64,000 nucleotides of DNA, from positions 2,413,001 to 2,477,000 of the forward strand of contig NZ_CP155567.1 of assembly GCF_039696035.1 (NCBI RefSeq). Reading direction: 5' to 3'. Made by a program: the position numbers and the translations under genes. Position 1 is the first letter of the stretch. Each line of letters starts with the position of its first letter. Shown piece after piece: positions 18,400 to 26,865 of this stretch. The notes below the pieces were generated by a model that worked only from the letters and a program-made list of their open reading frames with translations, made no database searches and had not been told where the DNA came from. Source of the stretch: Microbulbifer sp. SAOS-129_SWC (GTDB lineage: Bacteria > Pseudomonadota > Gammaproteobacteria > Pseudomonadales > Cellvibrionaceae).

Positions 18400-20642
18400 T
18401 GCCCTGGATGAAATGGCTCCCCTGGCGCTTCTTTGTGCGCAAGTTTGCCACCGCGCACGGATTCCTCGACCCCCTCGCGGTCATGGCGCGCCTGCAGCGC
18501 TTCGCCGAACCCTCGGAAGTGGCAGAACCGATAGAGCTGCTGCGCGCCGGGGTAATTTTTCACGCGCGCGCACTGATGAACAGCAAGGTCATCCAACACA
18601 ACCTGGACTGGGTCTGGCCCTACTGGATCGAGCGCCAGTTCGATCCTCGCGATAAATCTTTCATCCCGCGCGCGTTTTCCATCACCCATTGCAATCTCAG
18701 CCACCGCAACTGGACCGCGGTTGGTCTGCCAGACTGCGAGGAGATGCCGATTGTCGATCCCCGTGGCCTGCTGATGCCGCACTACGATGGCTGGTCCATC
18801 GACACCTGGATCCTCAGCGACAGCGGCGAAATACTGCTGCCTTCCAAGGCAAAGGACTGCAAGCAGAGGCTGTTGATGAACGACAACATCGCCGTGCGCA
18901 CCGACAGCTCCGCGGGCGGACTGCATCTGCAAAATACCGCCAGTGTGGAGCGGGACAGCGCCGACAGTCACTGCCTGCTGGAACTGCAGGGGGAATGTGA
19001 GGGCGGCGGCTGGCTGGTCGTGGCGCTGCGCCCTTGCAACGCCGAAGGGGTGAGTTTTGTGCATCAGGTGCGCCTCCATGACAGTCGCCAACACTGGCTG
19101 ATCGAGGACCGGCTGGCCGTGGATTTCGACCGCCCGGTAGATCGTCACCTGGCCTCCGATTACCGCGGTGGTGATATTTTCCTGCACCTCGACGACCAGG
19201 GCGGCCACATTCACGCCGAGTGCGATGTGGGCATGGCGACTGCCGCCGCGCTGTTTCGTATCGAGAGTGGCGCCCCGCTCAATATCGAAGTGAAAATCCC
19301 CCTGCACAGCGGCCGCCACAAAAGCCAGCTACCACCCGACTGGCCGGAAAACCTGAGCCAGCATTGCGCCCTGTCAGTGCCGGACCCCCAGTTCCAGTTC
19401 CTGTACGATGCCGCCGTGCGCACGCTGGTGCTGCACTCTCCCAAAGACGTCTACCCCGGCCCCTATACCTACAAGCGCTTCTGGTTCCGCGATGCCGCCT
19501 TCATGATTCAGTCGCTGCTTTACGCCGGCTTGCTGGAACGCGCCGAGCGCGCCCTGGACCAGTTTGCACCGCGGCAGAAGCGCGATGGCTTTTTTCACTC
19601 CCAGGACGGCGAGTGGGATTCCAACGGCGAAGCACTGTGGATCTACGACCTCTACTGCCAGCTGACCAACCGTCCGATCAAGCCGCACTGGCAAGACCCG
19701 ATAGTGCGCGGCGCGCGCTGGATCGATGGCAAGCGTCAGCCCAAAGGCCGTGGCCGCTGTGCCGGCCTGTTGCCAGCGGGCTTTTCCGCCGAGCACCTGG
19801 GTCCCAACGACTGCTATTACTGGGACGACTTCTGGGGCGTGGCCGGCCAGCGCGCGGCCGCGCGTATCTGCCACCGTGAGAGCCTGGACAAAGAGAGCGA
19901 CACACTGATTGCGCAGGCTGAGGATTTCCAGCAGACCATCGATTCAAGCCTCGCCGACTGCGCCGCGCGGCTCGAGCGCGAAGCGATGCCGGCATCACCG
20001 AACCGGCGCCTCGATGCCGGTGCCATCGGTTCCATCTGTGCCGGCTATCCACTGCAGCTTTACGCCCCGGATGACCCCAGGCTTACCGATCTGTGCGATT
20101 TCCTGATCGAGAACTGCTTTGTCCACGGCGGCTTTTTCCAGGACATGATCCACTCCGGGATCAACGCCTACCTGACGCTGCATATCGCCCAGGTACTGCT
20201 GCGTGCCGGCGATGCCCGCTGCGTGGAATTGATGCGCAGCGTCGCGGATCTCGCCTCGCCCACCGGCCAGTGGCCCGAAGCCATCCACCCGCACTCCCTC
20301 GGTGGCTGTATGGGGGATGGCCAGCACGCCTGGGCAGCGGCGGAATGGGTTGCGATGCAGCGCAATTGTTTCGTGCGCGAGGAAGGCGATACGCTGGTAC
20401 TGGCCGGCGGCCTGCCGCCGGAGTGGCTTGCCGACAGTGGCGCGGACAAGCCGATTCGATTCGGCCCGGCACCGACCCGCTTCGGCAGTGTCAGCGTGGA
20501 GATCACGCCGGGGGACAAGCCCAGAGTGGCCTGGAATGCCAAGTGGCACCGTCAGGCACCGCCGATCGAGGTGCGCGCGCTGGGTTACGCCCCGGCCACC
20601 GCCGGCCCCGGCAGCAACAGCGTGGAGCTATCGCCGCAGTGA
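18399..20642 (+). CDS. Unrecognised protein with glucoamylase-like six-hairpin features
   Basis: A 747-residue protein that I cannot assign to a named family. The first 300 residues look beta-rich. The second half has an alpha/alpha-toroid look resembling GH15-type or debranching glycosidases: YTYKRFWFRDAAFMIQSLL near residue 357, then DGFFHSQDGEWDSNGEALW and NDCYYWDDFWGVAGQ near 470, with many paired Trp and acidic residues. No signal peptide is seen, so it should be cytoplasmic. It is coupled at both ends, to the VTT gene (TAATG) and the GT4 gene (GTGA). That argues for work on the same sugar or lipid. Confidence 0.6.
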   Translation: MPWMKWLPWRFFVRKFATAHGFLDPLAVMARLQRFAEPSEVAEPIELLRAGVIFHARALMNSKVIQHNLDWVWPYWIERQFDPRDKSFIPRAFSITHCNLSHRNWTAVGLPDCEEMPIVDPRGLLMPHYDGWSIDTWILSDSGEILLPSKAKDCKQRLLMNDNIAVRTDSSAGGLHLQNTASVERDSADSHCLLELQGECEGGGWLVVALRPCNAEGVSFVHQVRLHDSRQHWLIEDRLAVDFDRPVDRHLASDYRGGDIFLHLDDQGGHIHAECDVGMATAAALFRIESGAPLNIEVKIPLHSGRHKSQLPPDWPENLSQHCALSVPDPQFQFLYDAAVRTLVLHSPKDVYPGPYTYKRFWFRDAAFMIQSLLYAGLLERAERALDQFAPRQKRDGFFHSQDGEWDSNGEALWIYDLYCQLTNRPIKPHWQDPIVRGARWIDGKRQPKGRGRCAGLLPAGFSAEHLGPNDCYYWDDFWGVAGQRAAARICHRESLDKESDTLIAQAEDFQQTIDSSLADCAARLEREAMPASPNRRLDAGAIGSICAGYPLQLYAPDDPRLTDLCDFLIENCFVHGGFFQDMIHSGINAYLTLHIAQVLLRAGDARCVELMRSVADLASPTGQWPEAIHPHSLGGCMGDGQHAWAAAEWVAMQRNCFVREEGDTLVLAGGLPPEWLADSGADKPIRFGPAPTRFGSVSVEITPGDKPRVAWNAKWHRQAPPIEVRALGYAPATAGPGSNSVELSPQ

Positions 20643-21913
20643 ATATCGTGATGCTCACCAATACGTACCTGCCCCACGTGGGCGGCGTCGCCCGTTCGGT
20701 GGCGGCATTTGCGCAAGCCTACCGCGAGCGCGGCCACCGGGTGCTGATTGTCGCACCGGAATTTTCCCAACCGCCCGATAACGACAGCGACGTTGTGCGC
20801 ATCCATGCGATCCAGAATTTCAACGGCAGCGACTTTTCGGTTGCCCTGCCCTTTTCCGGTCACCTGAGCGAAACACTCAACGATTTCCGCCCCGACCTCA
20901 TTCACGCACACCACCCGTTCCTGCTCGGGATGACCGCACTGCGCATCGCCCGCGCGCGGCAGTTGCCGCTGGTATTCACCCACCACACGCTGTACGAGCG
21001 CTACACCCACTATGTGCCGGCGGACTCGCAGGCGCTGAAACGCTTTGTGATCGAACTGGCGACGCGCTACGCCAATCTCGCCAGCCTGGTGTTCGCGCCG
21101 AGCCAGAGCATCGCCGAATTGCTGCGCCAGCGCGGCGTCAAGACGCCGATTGCCGAGGTACCCACCGGCGTCAAGCTGGCCGACTACCGCGGGGGCGACA
21201 GTGCCGCTGCCCGCCGCGAGCTGGGAATACCCGTCAACGCCTTGCTACTCGGGCATCTCGGCCGCCTGGCGGCGGAAAAGAACCTGGAGTTTCTCGCCGG
21301 CGCCGTGGCCGAGTTTATGCAGCGAGACCCGCAGGTTCACTTTCTGCTGGTCGGCAGTGGGCCACTGGCAGAAACGCTGCGCCAGCTGTTCGACGCTCGT
21401 GGCCTGGGCGAGCGGCTGCATATGCCGGGCACGCTGCAGGGAACGAAACAGCGCGATGCCTACGCCGCCATGGACGCGTTCGTATTCGCGTCCACCAGCG
21501 AAACCCAGGGGATGGTGCTGACCGAAGCCATGGCCGCCGGCACGCCGGTGATCGCACTGGACGCCAACGGCACGCGCGAGGTGGTGCGCGATGGCGTCAA
21601 CGGCCGCCTGATCCAGCGCGAGGACGCCGCCGAGCTGATTGCCGCGCTGGAGTGGTTGCGGGATCTGCCGCCGGAGCGCCGCAAACAGTTGTCGCAGGAA
21701 GCGAGCACGACCGCGGAGACCTTCTCGATGGATAACTGTGCCGACCGCGCGCTGTCCCTGTACCAGCCGCTACTGGAACAGCCATGGTCGCTCGACGACT
21801 CCCTCTACGCCCAGTGGCAGCGCCTGTGCAATGTCATCGGCGCCCAGTGGGAGATTCTCGAGGGCGTCACCGGCGCCGCCGGCGCGGCCCTGTCCCAGCC
21901 GCCACAGCGATAA
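20639..21913 (+). CDS. GT4-family glycosyltransferase
   Basis: Retaining sugar transferase of 424 residues with the GT-B fold. I start at the GTG at 20639 that overlaps the previous stop. The N-terminal motif MLTNTYLPHVGGVARSV is typical of GT4 enzymes, including bacterial diacylglycerol glucosyltransferases. The C-terminal donor-binding region has LGRLAAEKNLEFL, LLVGSGPL and the E-x7-E pattern in SETQGMVLTEAMAAGTPVI. The acceptor is not evident. A lipid acceptor is suggested by the neighbours, a VTT protein and a phosphodiesterase fusion. Confidence 0.82.
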   Translation: MNIVMLTNTYLPHVGGVARSVAAFAQAYRERGHRVLIVAPEFSQPPDNDSDVVRIHAIQNFNGSDFSVALPFSGHLSETLNDFRPDLIHAHHPFLLGMTALRIARARQLPLVFTHHTLYERYTHYVPADSQALKRFVIELATRYANLASLVFAPSQSIAELLRQRGVKTPIAEVPTGVKLADYRGGDSAAARRELGIPVNALLLGHLGRLAAEKNLEFLAGAVAEFMQRDPQVHFLLVGSGPLAETLRQLFDARGLGERLHMPGTLQGTKQRDAYAAMDAFVFASTSETQGMVLTEAMAAGTPVIALDANGTREVVRDGVNGRLIQREDAAELIAALEWLRDLPPERRKQLSQEASTTAETFSMDNCADRALSLYQPLLEQPWSLDDSLYAQWQRLCNVIGAQWEILEGVTGAAGAALSQPPQR

Positions 21914-21925
21914 ATTGCCGCTGTA

Positions 21926-24367
21926 ATGTTAGATCGCATCGAGTCTACCCTGCGCCGCTGGCGGCGCCGCTTCAGCCGCAGCGAATGGATGGCCCGGCTG
22001 CTCGGGCTATCGCGCAGTGAATGCCCGCCCAGCGATCACGGCCTGATCCTGATCCAGGTGGACGGCCTCGCCCACCCACAGCTGGAAAGGGCCCTGGCCA
22101 ACGGCCGCATGCCCTTCCTGCGCAAGTTGATGCGCAAGGAGCACTACCATCTGGAACACCTGTTTCCCGGCGTGCCGTCCACGACGCCCGCGGTGCAGGC
22201 GGAGCTGTTTTTCGGTGTGCGTCAGGCGGTACCCGCGTTCGGCTTCATGCTGCGGGAAAACCAGCAGCTGGTGCGCATGTACGACCCGGAGGTGGCCGCC
22301 AAAGTCGAGTCCCGCCTCAAGGCACGCTGCCGCGACCCCCTATTGAAGGGCGGCAGCTGCTACCTGAGCCTGTTCCGCGCCGGCACCGAGCACGGCGAGG
22401 CGCATTTCTGTCCCGCCGACCGCGGCTGGGGGCCGGCACTGCGCGAGGCCAGTCCATTCACGGTGGCGCTACTGCTGCTGACGAATTTGTGGAGCCTGGT
22501 GCGCACCGGCGCGCTGGTGGTGGTGGAGTTTTTCCTCGCGCTGGTGGACTGCGTGCGCGGCATCATCCAGGGCCAGGACCTGATGCGTGAACTGATGTTC
22601 GTGCCCACGCGGGTGGCGGTCACCATTCTGATGCGCGAACTGTGCACCATCGGCGTCAAGATCGATATCGCCCGCGGTCTGCCGGTGATCTACGTCAATA
22701 TGCTCGGCTACGATGAGCAATCCCACCGCCGCGGCCCGCGCTCGGCGTTTGCCCACTGGGTACTCAAAGGTATCGACGACGCCATCGCGCGTATCTGGCG
22801 CGCAGCGCACCGCTCGGACCACCGCCACTACGATGTGTGGATCTTTTCCGATCACGGCCAGGAACAGGCGCAACCCTATGAGGAGCGCTTTGGACGCAGC
22901 CTCGGTGCCGCTTTGAGTGAGGCCCTCGCCGATCTGCCCGGCGACAGCTCCGACTACCGCAGCAGCGGCCGCAGCGGCCACCAGCTGGAGCGGGCACGGC
23001 TGTTCGGCAGCGAGTGGATCGAGAAGATCATGCCCGACAATGCCGGCGACCCGCACACCAGCGAGGCGCCCTTGGCGCTGGCGGCGCTGGGTCCCGTGGC
23101 CATGCTTTACAACCTCGATCTGAACGGCACTGACCGCGCCGAGGCGGCGCGCCGGATTGTCGAGAAGGCGCAGGTGCCACTGGTGCTTTACAAGGCGGAG
23201 CCCGACAACCCGGAATCGGAAATTCGCGGCTGGTGGCGCGAAGGCGCGGTGACAATGCCGCAGGACGCGGCACAGGTGCTCGGCCATTCACACCCGTTCC
23301 CGGCGGAGACGGCCGCCGATATGGCGCAACTCTGCTTCCACGAGGATGCCGGTGACTTCATGATGTACGGCTGGTGCGCGGGTACCGAGCCGATCACGTT
23401 TGCGATGGAGAACGGCAGTCACGGCGGTGCCGGACCCAACGAGACCCACGCGTTTGCGCTGATGCCGGAGGATATCCCGCCGCCGGACCGGCAGCGCGGA
23501 CACTGGCGCCCTGAAGAGCTGCGCGCCGCTGCGCGGGCGTTCCTGCGCGGTGCGAAGCCGGCGGCGGTGCGGCCGCGCGCGAGTGCGGTCAAGACCCTGC
23601 GCGTGATGACCTACAACGTGCACAGCTGCCGCGGCGTGGACGGCAAGCTGTCGCCCCAGCGCATCGCCCGCGTGATCGCGCGTTACAACCCCGACGTGGT
23701 GGCGCTACAGGAACTGGACGTGATGCGCGAGCGCAGCGGTGGCCTCGACCAGGCCCAGCGCCTGGCGCGACTGCTGGCGATGGACTTCCATTTCCAGCCG
23801 GCGCTGCACCTCGAAGAGGAGCGTTACGGCGATGCCATTCTGTCGCGCGTGCCAATGCGCATGGTCAAAAAGGACATACTGCCGGGCCCACCGTCGACCA
23901 AGCCCGGGCTGTTCAACCCCGCCGCCGACGAACCCCGCGGCGCGGTGTGGGTGGAGGTGACACACGGCGATCACAAGGTCCAGATCTTCAACACGCATCT
24001 GGGGCTCGGCAAGGCCGAGCGACTGCTGCAGGTGGACGCACTGCTCGGCCCGGAATGGCTGTCGCACCCGTCCTGCAACGGCCCCAAAGTCCTGCTGGGC
24101 GATTTCAACGCCCTGCCCAACGCCGCCGAGATCAAGCGCCTGCTCGGGCCGCTGCGCGACGCCCAGGTCCAAGCCCCCGACCACACGCCGCGCGGCACAT
24201 TTTTCAGCCGCATGCCCAAAGTGCGTATCGACCACATCTTTGTTTCGCCGGGTCTGAAGGTCCAGCGAATTATCGTGCCCAACACCGAGCTGTCGCGCCA
24301 GGCCTCCGATCACCTGCCGCTGATCGCCGATATCGAGATTCCCACGGAGGCGCCAGATACCGATTGA
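21926..24367 (+). CDS. Fusion of alkaline-phosphatase-fold phosphodiesterase and EEP-fold domain
   Basis: 813 residues in two catalytic-looking modules. Residues about 38-545 resemble type I phosphodiesterases: LILIQVDGLAHP (metal Asp), a likely Thr nucleophile in VPSTTPAVQ, GYDEQSHRRGP, WIFSDHGQ and a late His in GPNETHAF. A hydrophobic hairpin (about 175-215) may anchor it in the membrane. Residues about 558-808 are an endonuclease/exonuclease/phosphatase-type domain: MTYNVHSC, VVALQELD, LGDFNALP, RIDHIFVS and SDHLPL, all metal or catalytic positions present. It is the last gene of the operon. Phospholipase-C-like hydrolysis is my inference. Confidence 0.78.
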   Translation: MLDRIESTLRRWRRRFSRSEWMARLLGLSRSECPPSDHGLILIQVDGLAHPQLERALANGRMPFLRKLMRKEHYHLEHLFPGVPSTTPAVQAELFFGVRQAVPAFGFMLRENQQLVRMYDPEVAAKVESRLKARCRDPLLKGGSCYLSLFRAGTEHGEAHFCPADRGWGPALREASPFTVALLLLTNLWSLVRTGALVVVEFFLALVDCVRGIIQGQDLMRELMFVPTRVAVTILMRELCTIGVKIDIARGLPVIYVNMLGYDEQSHRRGPRSAFAHWVLKGIDDAIARIWRAAHRSDHRHYDVWIFSDHGQEQAQPYEERFGRSLGAALSEALADLPGDSSDYRSSGRSGHQLERARLFGSEWIEKIMPDNAGDPHTSEAPLALAALGPVAMLYNLDLNGTDRAEAARRIVEKAQVPLVLYKAEPDNPESEIRGWWREGAVTMPQDAAQVLGHSHPFPAETAADMAQLCFHEDAGDFMMYGWCAGTEPITFAMENGSHGGAGPNETHAFALMPEDIPPPDRQRGHWRPEELRAAARAFLRGAKPAAVRPRASAVKTLRVMTYNVHSCRGVDGKLSPQRIARVIARYNPDVVALQELDVMRERSGGLDQAQRLARLLAMDFHFQPALHLEEERYGDAILSRVPMRMVKKDILPGPPSTKPGLFNPAADEPRGAVWVEVTHGDHKVQIFNTHLGLGKAERLLQVDALLGPEWLSHPSCNGPKVLLGDFNALPNAAEIKRLLGPLRDAQVQAPDHTPRGTFFSRMPKVRIDHIFVSPGLKVQRIIVPNTELSRQASDHLPLIADIEIPTEAPDTD

Positions 24368-24528
24368 AATGCCGTCCGCAAGCCCCCATATTCTGTGTCT
24401 GGTACCCGACACTCGCCACGCTGGAGCAACCGGCCGGCGGGTGAACCAGTGAAGAACCTTTTGCCCGACTTGATGGTCTATATCACTGGCTATATGATTC
24501 TTCCAATTATCACTAGCAGGAGTCGCTA

Positions 24529-25209
24529 ATGCAGCCGCAAGTTTATTCAACCACCCGCGCAGTGGATCGCTCGGAATCGGCAAAAGTCTTGCGCAACACC
24601 TATGCGCTACTGGCCATGACCGTGCTGTTCAGCGCCGTTACCGCCGGTATTTCCATGGCCATCGGCATGGGCCGCGGCATGAGCCTGATCTGCTCTCTCG
24701 GTGCACTGGCGCTGATCTGGTTTGTCCTGCCGCGCACCGCCAACACCGGCAAGGGTGTGGGCGTGGTGTTCGCATTTACCGGCCTGCTCGGCGCCTCCCT
24801 CGGCCCGATGCTGAACCACTACCTGGGTATGGCCGGCGGCGGCCAGATCGTCATGCAGGCCCTGGGTACCACCGCACTGATCTTCTTCGCGCTGTCTGCC
24901 TACGTGCTGACCACGCGCAAGGACTTCAGCTTTATGGGCGGCTTCCTGTTCGTCGGCCTGATCGGCGTGCTGGTGTGCTCGCTGGGCATGGTCATCGCGA
25001 GCTTCTTCGGCGTTTACATGCCGCTGGCCAGCGTAGCCCTGAGCGGCGTCATCGCCCTGCTGTTCTCCGGCTTTATCCTGTACGACACCAGCGCGATCAT
25101 TCACGGCGGTGAGACCAACTACATCTACGCCACCGTGCGCCTGTACCTGGATATCCTGAACCTGTTCACCAGCCTGCTGCACATCATCGGCTTCGCCTCC
25201 GACGATTAA
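24529..25209 (+). CDS. yccA: Bax inhibitor-1/YccA family membrane protein
   Basis: Inner-membrane protein with seven predicted helices across 226 residues. In E. coli YccA modulates the FtsH protease. The N-terminus (RSESAKVLRNTYALLAMTVLFSA) and the C-terminal YDTSAIIHGGETNYIYATVRLYLDILNLF segment with its Asp residues are characteristic. It precedes the tus operon, as in Pseudomonas, but a terminator hairpin separates them. Confidence 0.92.
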   Translation: MQPQVYSTTRAVDRSESAKVLRNTYALLAMTVLFSAVTAGISMAIGMGRGMSLICSLGALALIWFVLPRTANTGKGVGVVFAFTGLLGASLGPMLNHYLGMAGGGQIVMQALGTTALIFFALSAYVLTTRKDFSFMGGFLFVGLIGVLVCSLGMVIASFFGVYMPLASVALSGVIALLFSGFILYDTSAIIHGGETNYIYATVRLYLDILNLFTSLLHIIGFASDD

Positions 25210-25236
25210 TCGCAGTCACCGGCCCCGTGACTTTCC

Positions 25237-25261
25237 AATGCCCCGCTCCGCGGGGCATTTT
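25237..25261 (+). terminator. Terminator after yccA
   Basis: Stem AATGCCCCGC/GCGGGGCATT with a 3-base loop and a short T run, 27 bases after yccA and 16 bases before the tusD start. Confidence 0.75.
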
Positions 25262-25276
25262 GCTATACGGCACACT

Positions 25277-25669
25277 ATGAAATTCTCACTCGCCGTTTAC
25301 GGCGCTCCGCATTCATCCCAGTCCGCCGCCACCGCGCTGCGCTTCGCCCGCGCACTGCTGGCGCAGGGGCACGAGCTGTACCGGGTATTTTTTTACGGCG
25401 ACGGCGTACACAACGGCAGCGCGCTCAGCGCACCGCCGCAGGACGAGGCGGATATTGTGAGTGGTTGGCAGGCGTTACAGCGCGAGCACCAGCTGGACCT
25501 CGTGGTCTGCATTGCCGCGGCCCAGCGCCGCGGGCTCTTGAGCGCGAGCGAAGCCAAGCGGCTGGAAAAGCCGGCCGCCAACCTCGCCGCGGGCTTTGCG
25601 CTGGCCGGGCTCGGCCAACTGGCCGACGCGGCCGCCTGCTCCGACCGCCTGATCACCTTTGGAGGCTGA
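25277..25669 (+). CDS. tusD: Sulfurtransferase TusD
   Basis: Part of the TusBCD complex that relays sulfur from TusA to TusE for 2-thiouridine in tRNA wobble positions. I start at the ATG at 25277 (MKFSLAVYGAPHSSQSA), giving 130 residues; the upstream extension is not conserved. The active Cys sits in LDLVVCIAAAQRRG, matching the DsrE/TusD pattern. tusC follows four bases later. Confidence 0.92.
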   Translation: MKFSLAVYGAPHSSQSAATALRFARALLAQGHELYRVFFYGDGVHNGSALSAPPQDEADIVSGWQALQREHQLDLVVCIAAAQRRGLLSASEAKRLEKPAANLAAGFALAGLGQLADAAACSDRLITFGG

Positions 25670-25673
25670 CCCA

Positions 25674-26036
25674 GTGGCAAACAAGACCCTGGCCCTGTGC
25701 CGCCAGCCCCCTTACGGCAATGCCCTCGCCCGCGAGGGGCTCGAGGCGATACTCGCTGCCGCCGCCATGGACTGTGCCCCGCAGGTACTGTTTCTGCGCG
25801 ACGGCGTCTTCCAGCTACTGGCGGCCCAGGAGCCGGCCGGTATCGAGCAAAAGAGCCTGCTGCGCAACCTGCAGGCGCTGCCGATGTTCGGGGTGGAGAC
25901 CCTGCACGTGTGCGAGGCCAGCCTGCTGGAGCGCGGTATTGATCCGCAGCGCATTCAGGTGCCCGGCGCCGAAATCAAGCTGCTGCCGGACAGCGGTAGT
26001 TTTATTGGCGCTTTCGACACCGTACTGAGCTTTTGA
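25674..26036 (+). CDS. tusC: TusC subunit of the sulfur relay
   Basis: DsrF-like subunit of TusBCD. I chose the GTG at 25674 over an upstream TTG at 25659, because a GGAGG ribosome site (25661-25665) lies eight bases before the GTG. The 120-residue product shows the family features QPPYGNALAREGLEAILAAA and VLFLRDGVFQLL. Confidence 0.88.
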   Translation: MANKTLALCRQPPYGNALAREGLEAILAAAAMDCAPQVLFLRDGVFQLLAAQEPAGIEQKSLLRNLQALPMFGVETLHVCEASLLERGIDPQRIQVPGAEIKLLPDSGSFIGAFDTVLSF

Positions 26037-26046
26037 GGGACAGGCC

Positions 26047-26325
26047 ATGACTCTGCATATCGTCAACCAATCCCCGTACAACTCCACCGCGCTGGGCGAC
26101 TGTATCGCCGCCTTTCGCGACGGCGACGCGCTGTTGCTGATTGAAGACGGCGTCTATGCACTGAGCGGTCTGGCCGGTGAGATCGCCGCAAACCCGGTAT
26201 ACTGCCTCGCCAACGACGCCCTCGCGCGCGGTCTCGAGGTACCGAAAAACGTCCGGGCAATCGACGACGCCCGTTGGGTCGAGCTGTGCACTGAACACCA
26301 ACCCATCGTCAGCTGGTTCAAGTGA
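26047..26325 (+). CDS. tusB: TusB subunit of the sulfur relay
   Basis: DsrH-like subunit, 92 residues, beginning MTLHIVNQSPYNSTALGDC, with LLLIEDGVYAL in the middle, both typical of TusB. It follows tusC by ten bases, and its stop overlaps the tusE start (TGATG). Confidence 0.9.
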   Translation: MTLHIVNQSPYNSTALGDCIAAFRDGDALLLIEDGVYALSGLAGEIAANPVYCLANDALARGLEVPKNVRAIDDARWVELCTEHQPIVSWFK

Positions 26326-26660
26326 TGAGCAATCTTGTAATCGAGGGCCGGGAAATCCCGCTGGACAAGGAAGGCTTCCTGCGCAATCTGGATGACTGGA
26401 GCCCGGCTGTGGCCGAGCAGCTGGCCCACGCCGAAGGCATCGAACTGAGCGAGGCACACTGGCAAGTGGTCCGCCTGCTGCAGGATTTCTACCGCGAATT
26501 CGAACTGTCCCCGGCGATGCGCCCGCTGGTCAAGTATGTCGGCCAGCACCTCGGCGCCGACAAGGGTCGCAGCATCTACCTGATGCAGCTGTTCCCGCCG
26601 AGCCCGGCCAAGATCGGCAGCAAGATTGCCGGATTGCCGAAGCCGACCAACTGTCTCTGA
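26325..26660 (+). CDS. tusE: Sulfur relay protein TusE (DsrC family)
   Basis: Takes sulfur from TusD and passes it to MnmA on the tRNA. The 111-residue product has the DsrC-type core (HWQVVRLLQDFYREFELSPAMRPLVKYV) and the C-terminal arm KIAGLPKPTNCL. Its penultimate Cys is the sulfur acceptor. Only this one Cys of the DsrC arm pair is present, which fits TusE rather than dissimilatory DsrC. The start is the ATG in TGATG; a GTG one codon earlier is possible. Confidence 0.92.
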   Translation: MSNLVIEGREIPLDKEGFLRNLDDWSPAVAEQLAHAEGIELSEAHWQVVRLLQDFYREFELSPAMRPLVKYVGQHLGADKGRSIYLMQLFPPSPAKIGSKIAGLPKPTNCL

Positions 26661-26676
26661 CCCGCTATATCGACCG

Positions 26677-26696
26677 TAGGGTACGCCGCGCGCACC
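26677..26696. repeat. Intergenic 20-mer TAGGGTACGCCGCGCGCACC, copy 1
   Basis: Identical to 32470-32489. The core GGTACGC-CGC-GCGCACC is a near-perfect palindrome with one mismatch, so it can fold as a small hairpin. A looser copy lies at 54825-54843. Confidence 0.7.
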
Positions 26697-26745
26697 GCCG
26701 ATCTCGACATCGGCAAAACTCGCAGCCCTGACTTAGTTCAGTGGC

Positions 26746-26821
26746 GGCGCCGCTGCCGGTAGCCGCTCGTTCAACAGCCTGATCGGCAAATGTTTCTCGA
26801 ACGGCTCCCGGCAGCGGCGCC
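26746..26821. terminator. Long hairpin between convergent tusE and yjbQ
   Basis: Arms of about 24 bases (GGCGCCGCTGCCGG at the outer end) pair with only two or three mismatches around a loop of about 28 bases. It lies between two converging genes, so it could stop both transcripts. No long T-tract is present on either side. Confidence 0.55.
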
Positions 26822-26865
26822 TGCGCGTTGAGCGTTGAGATTTATACAGGCACCTGCGCCGCCTG

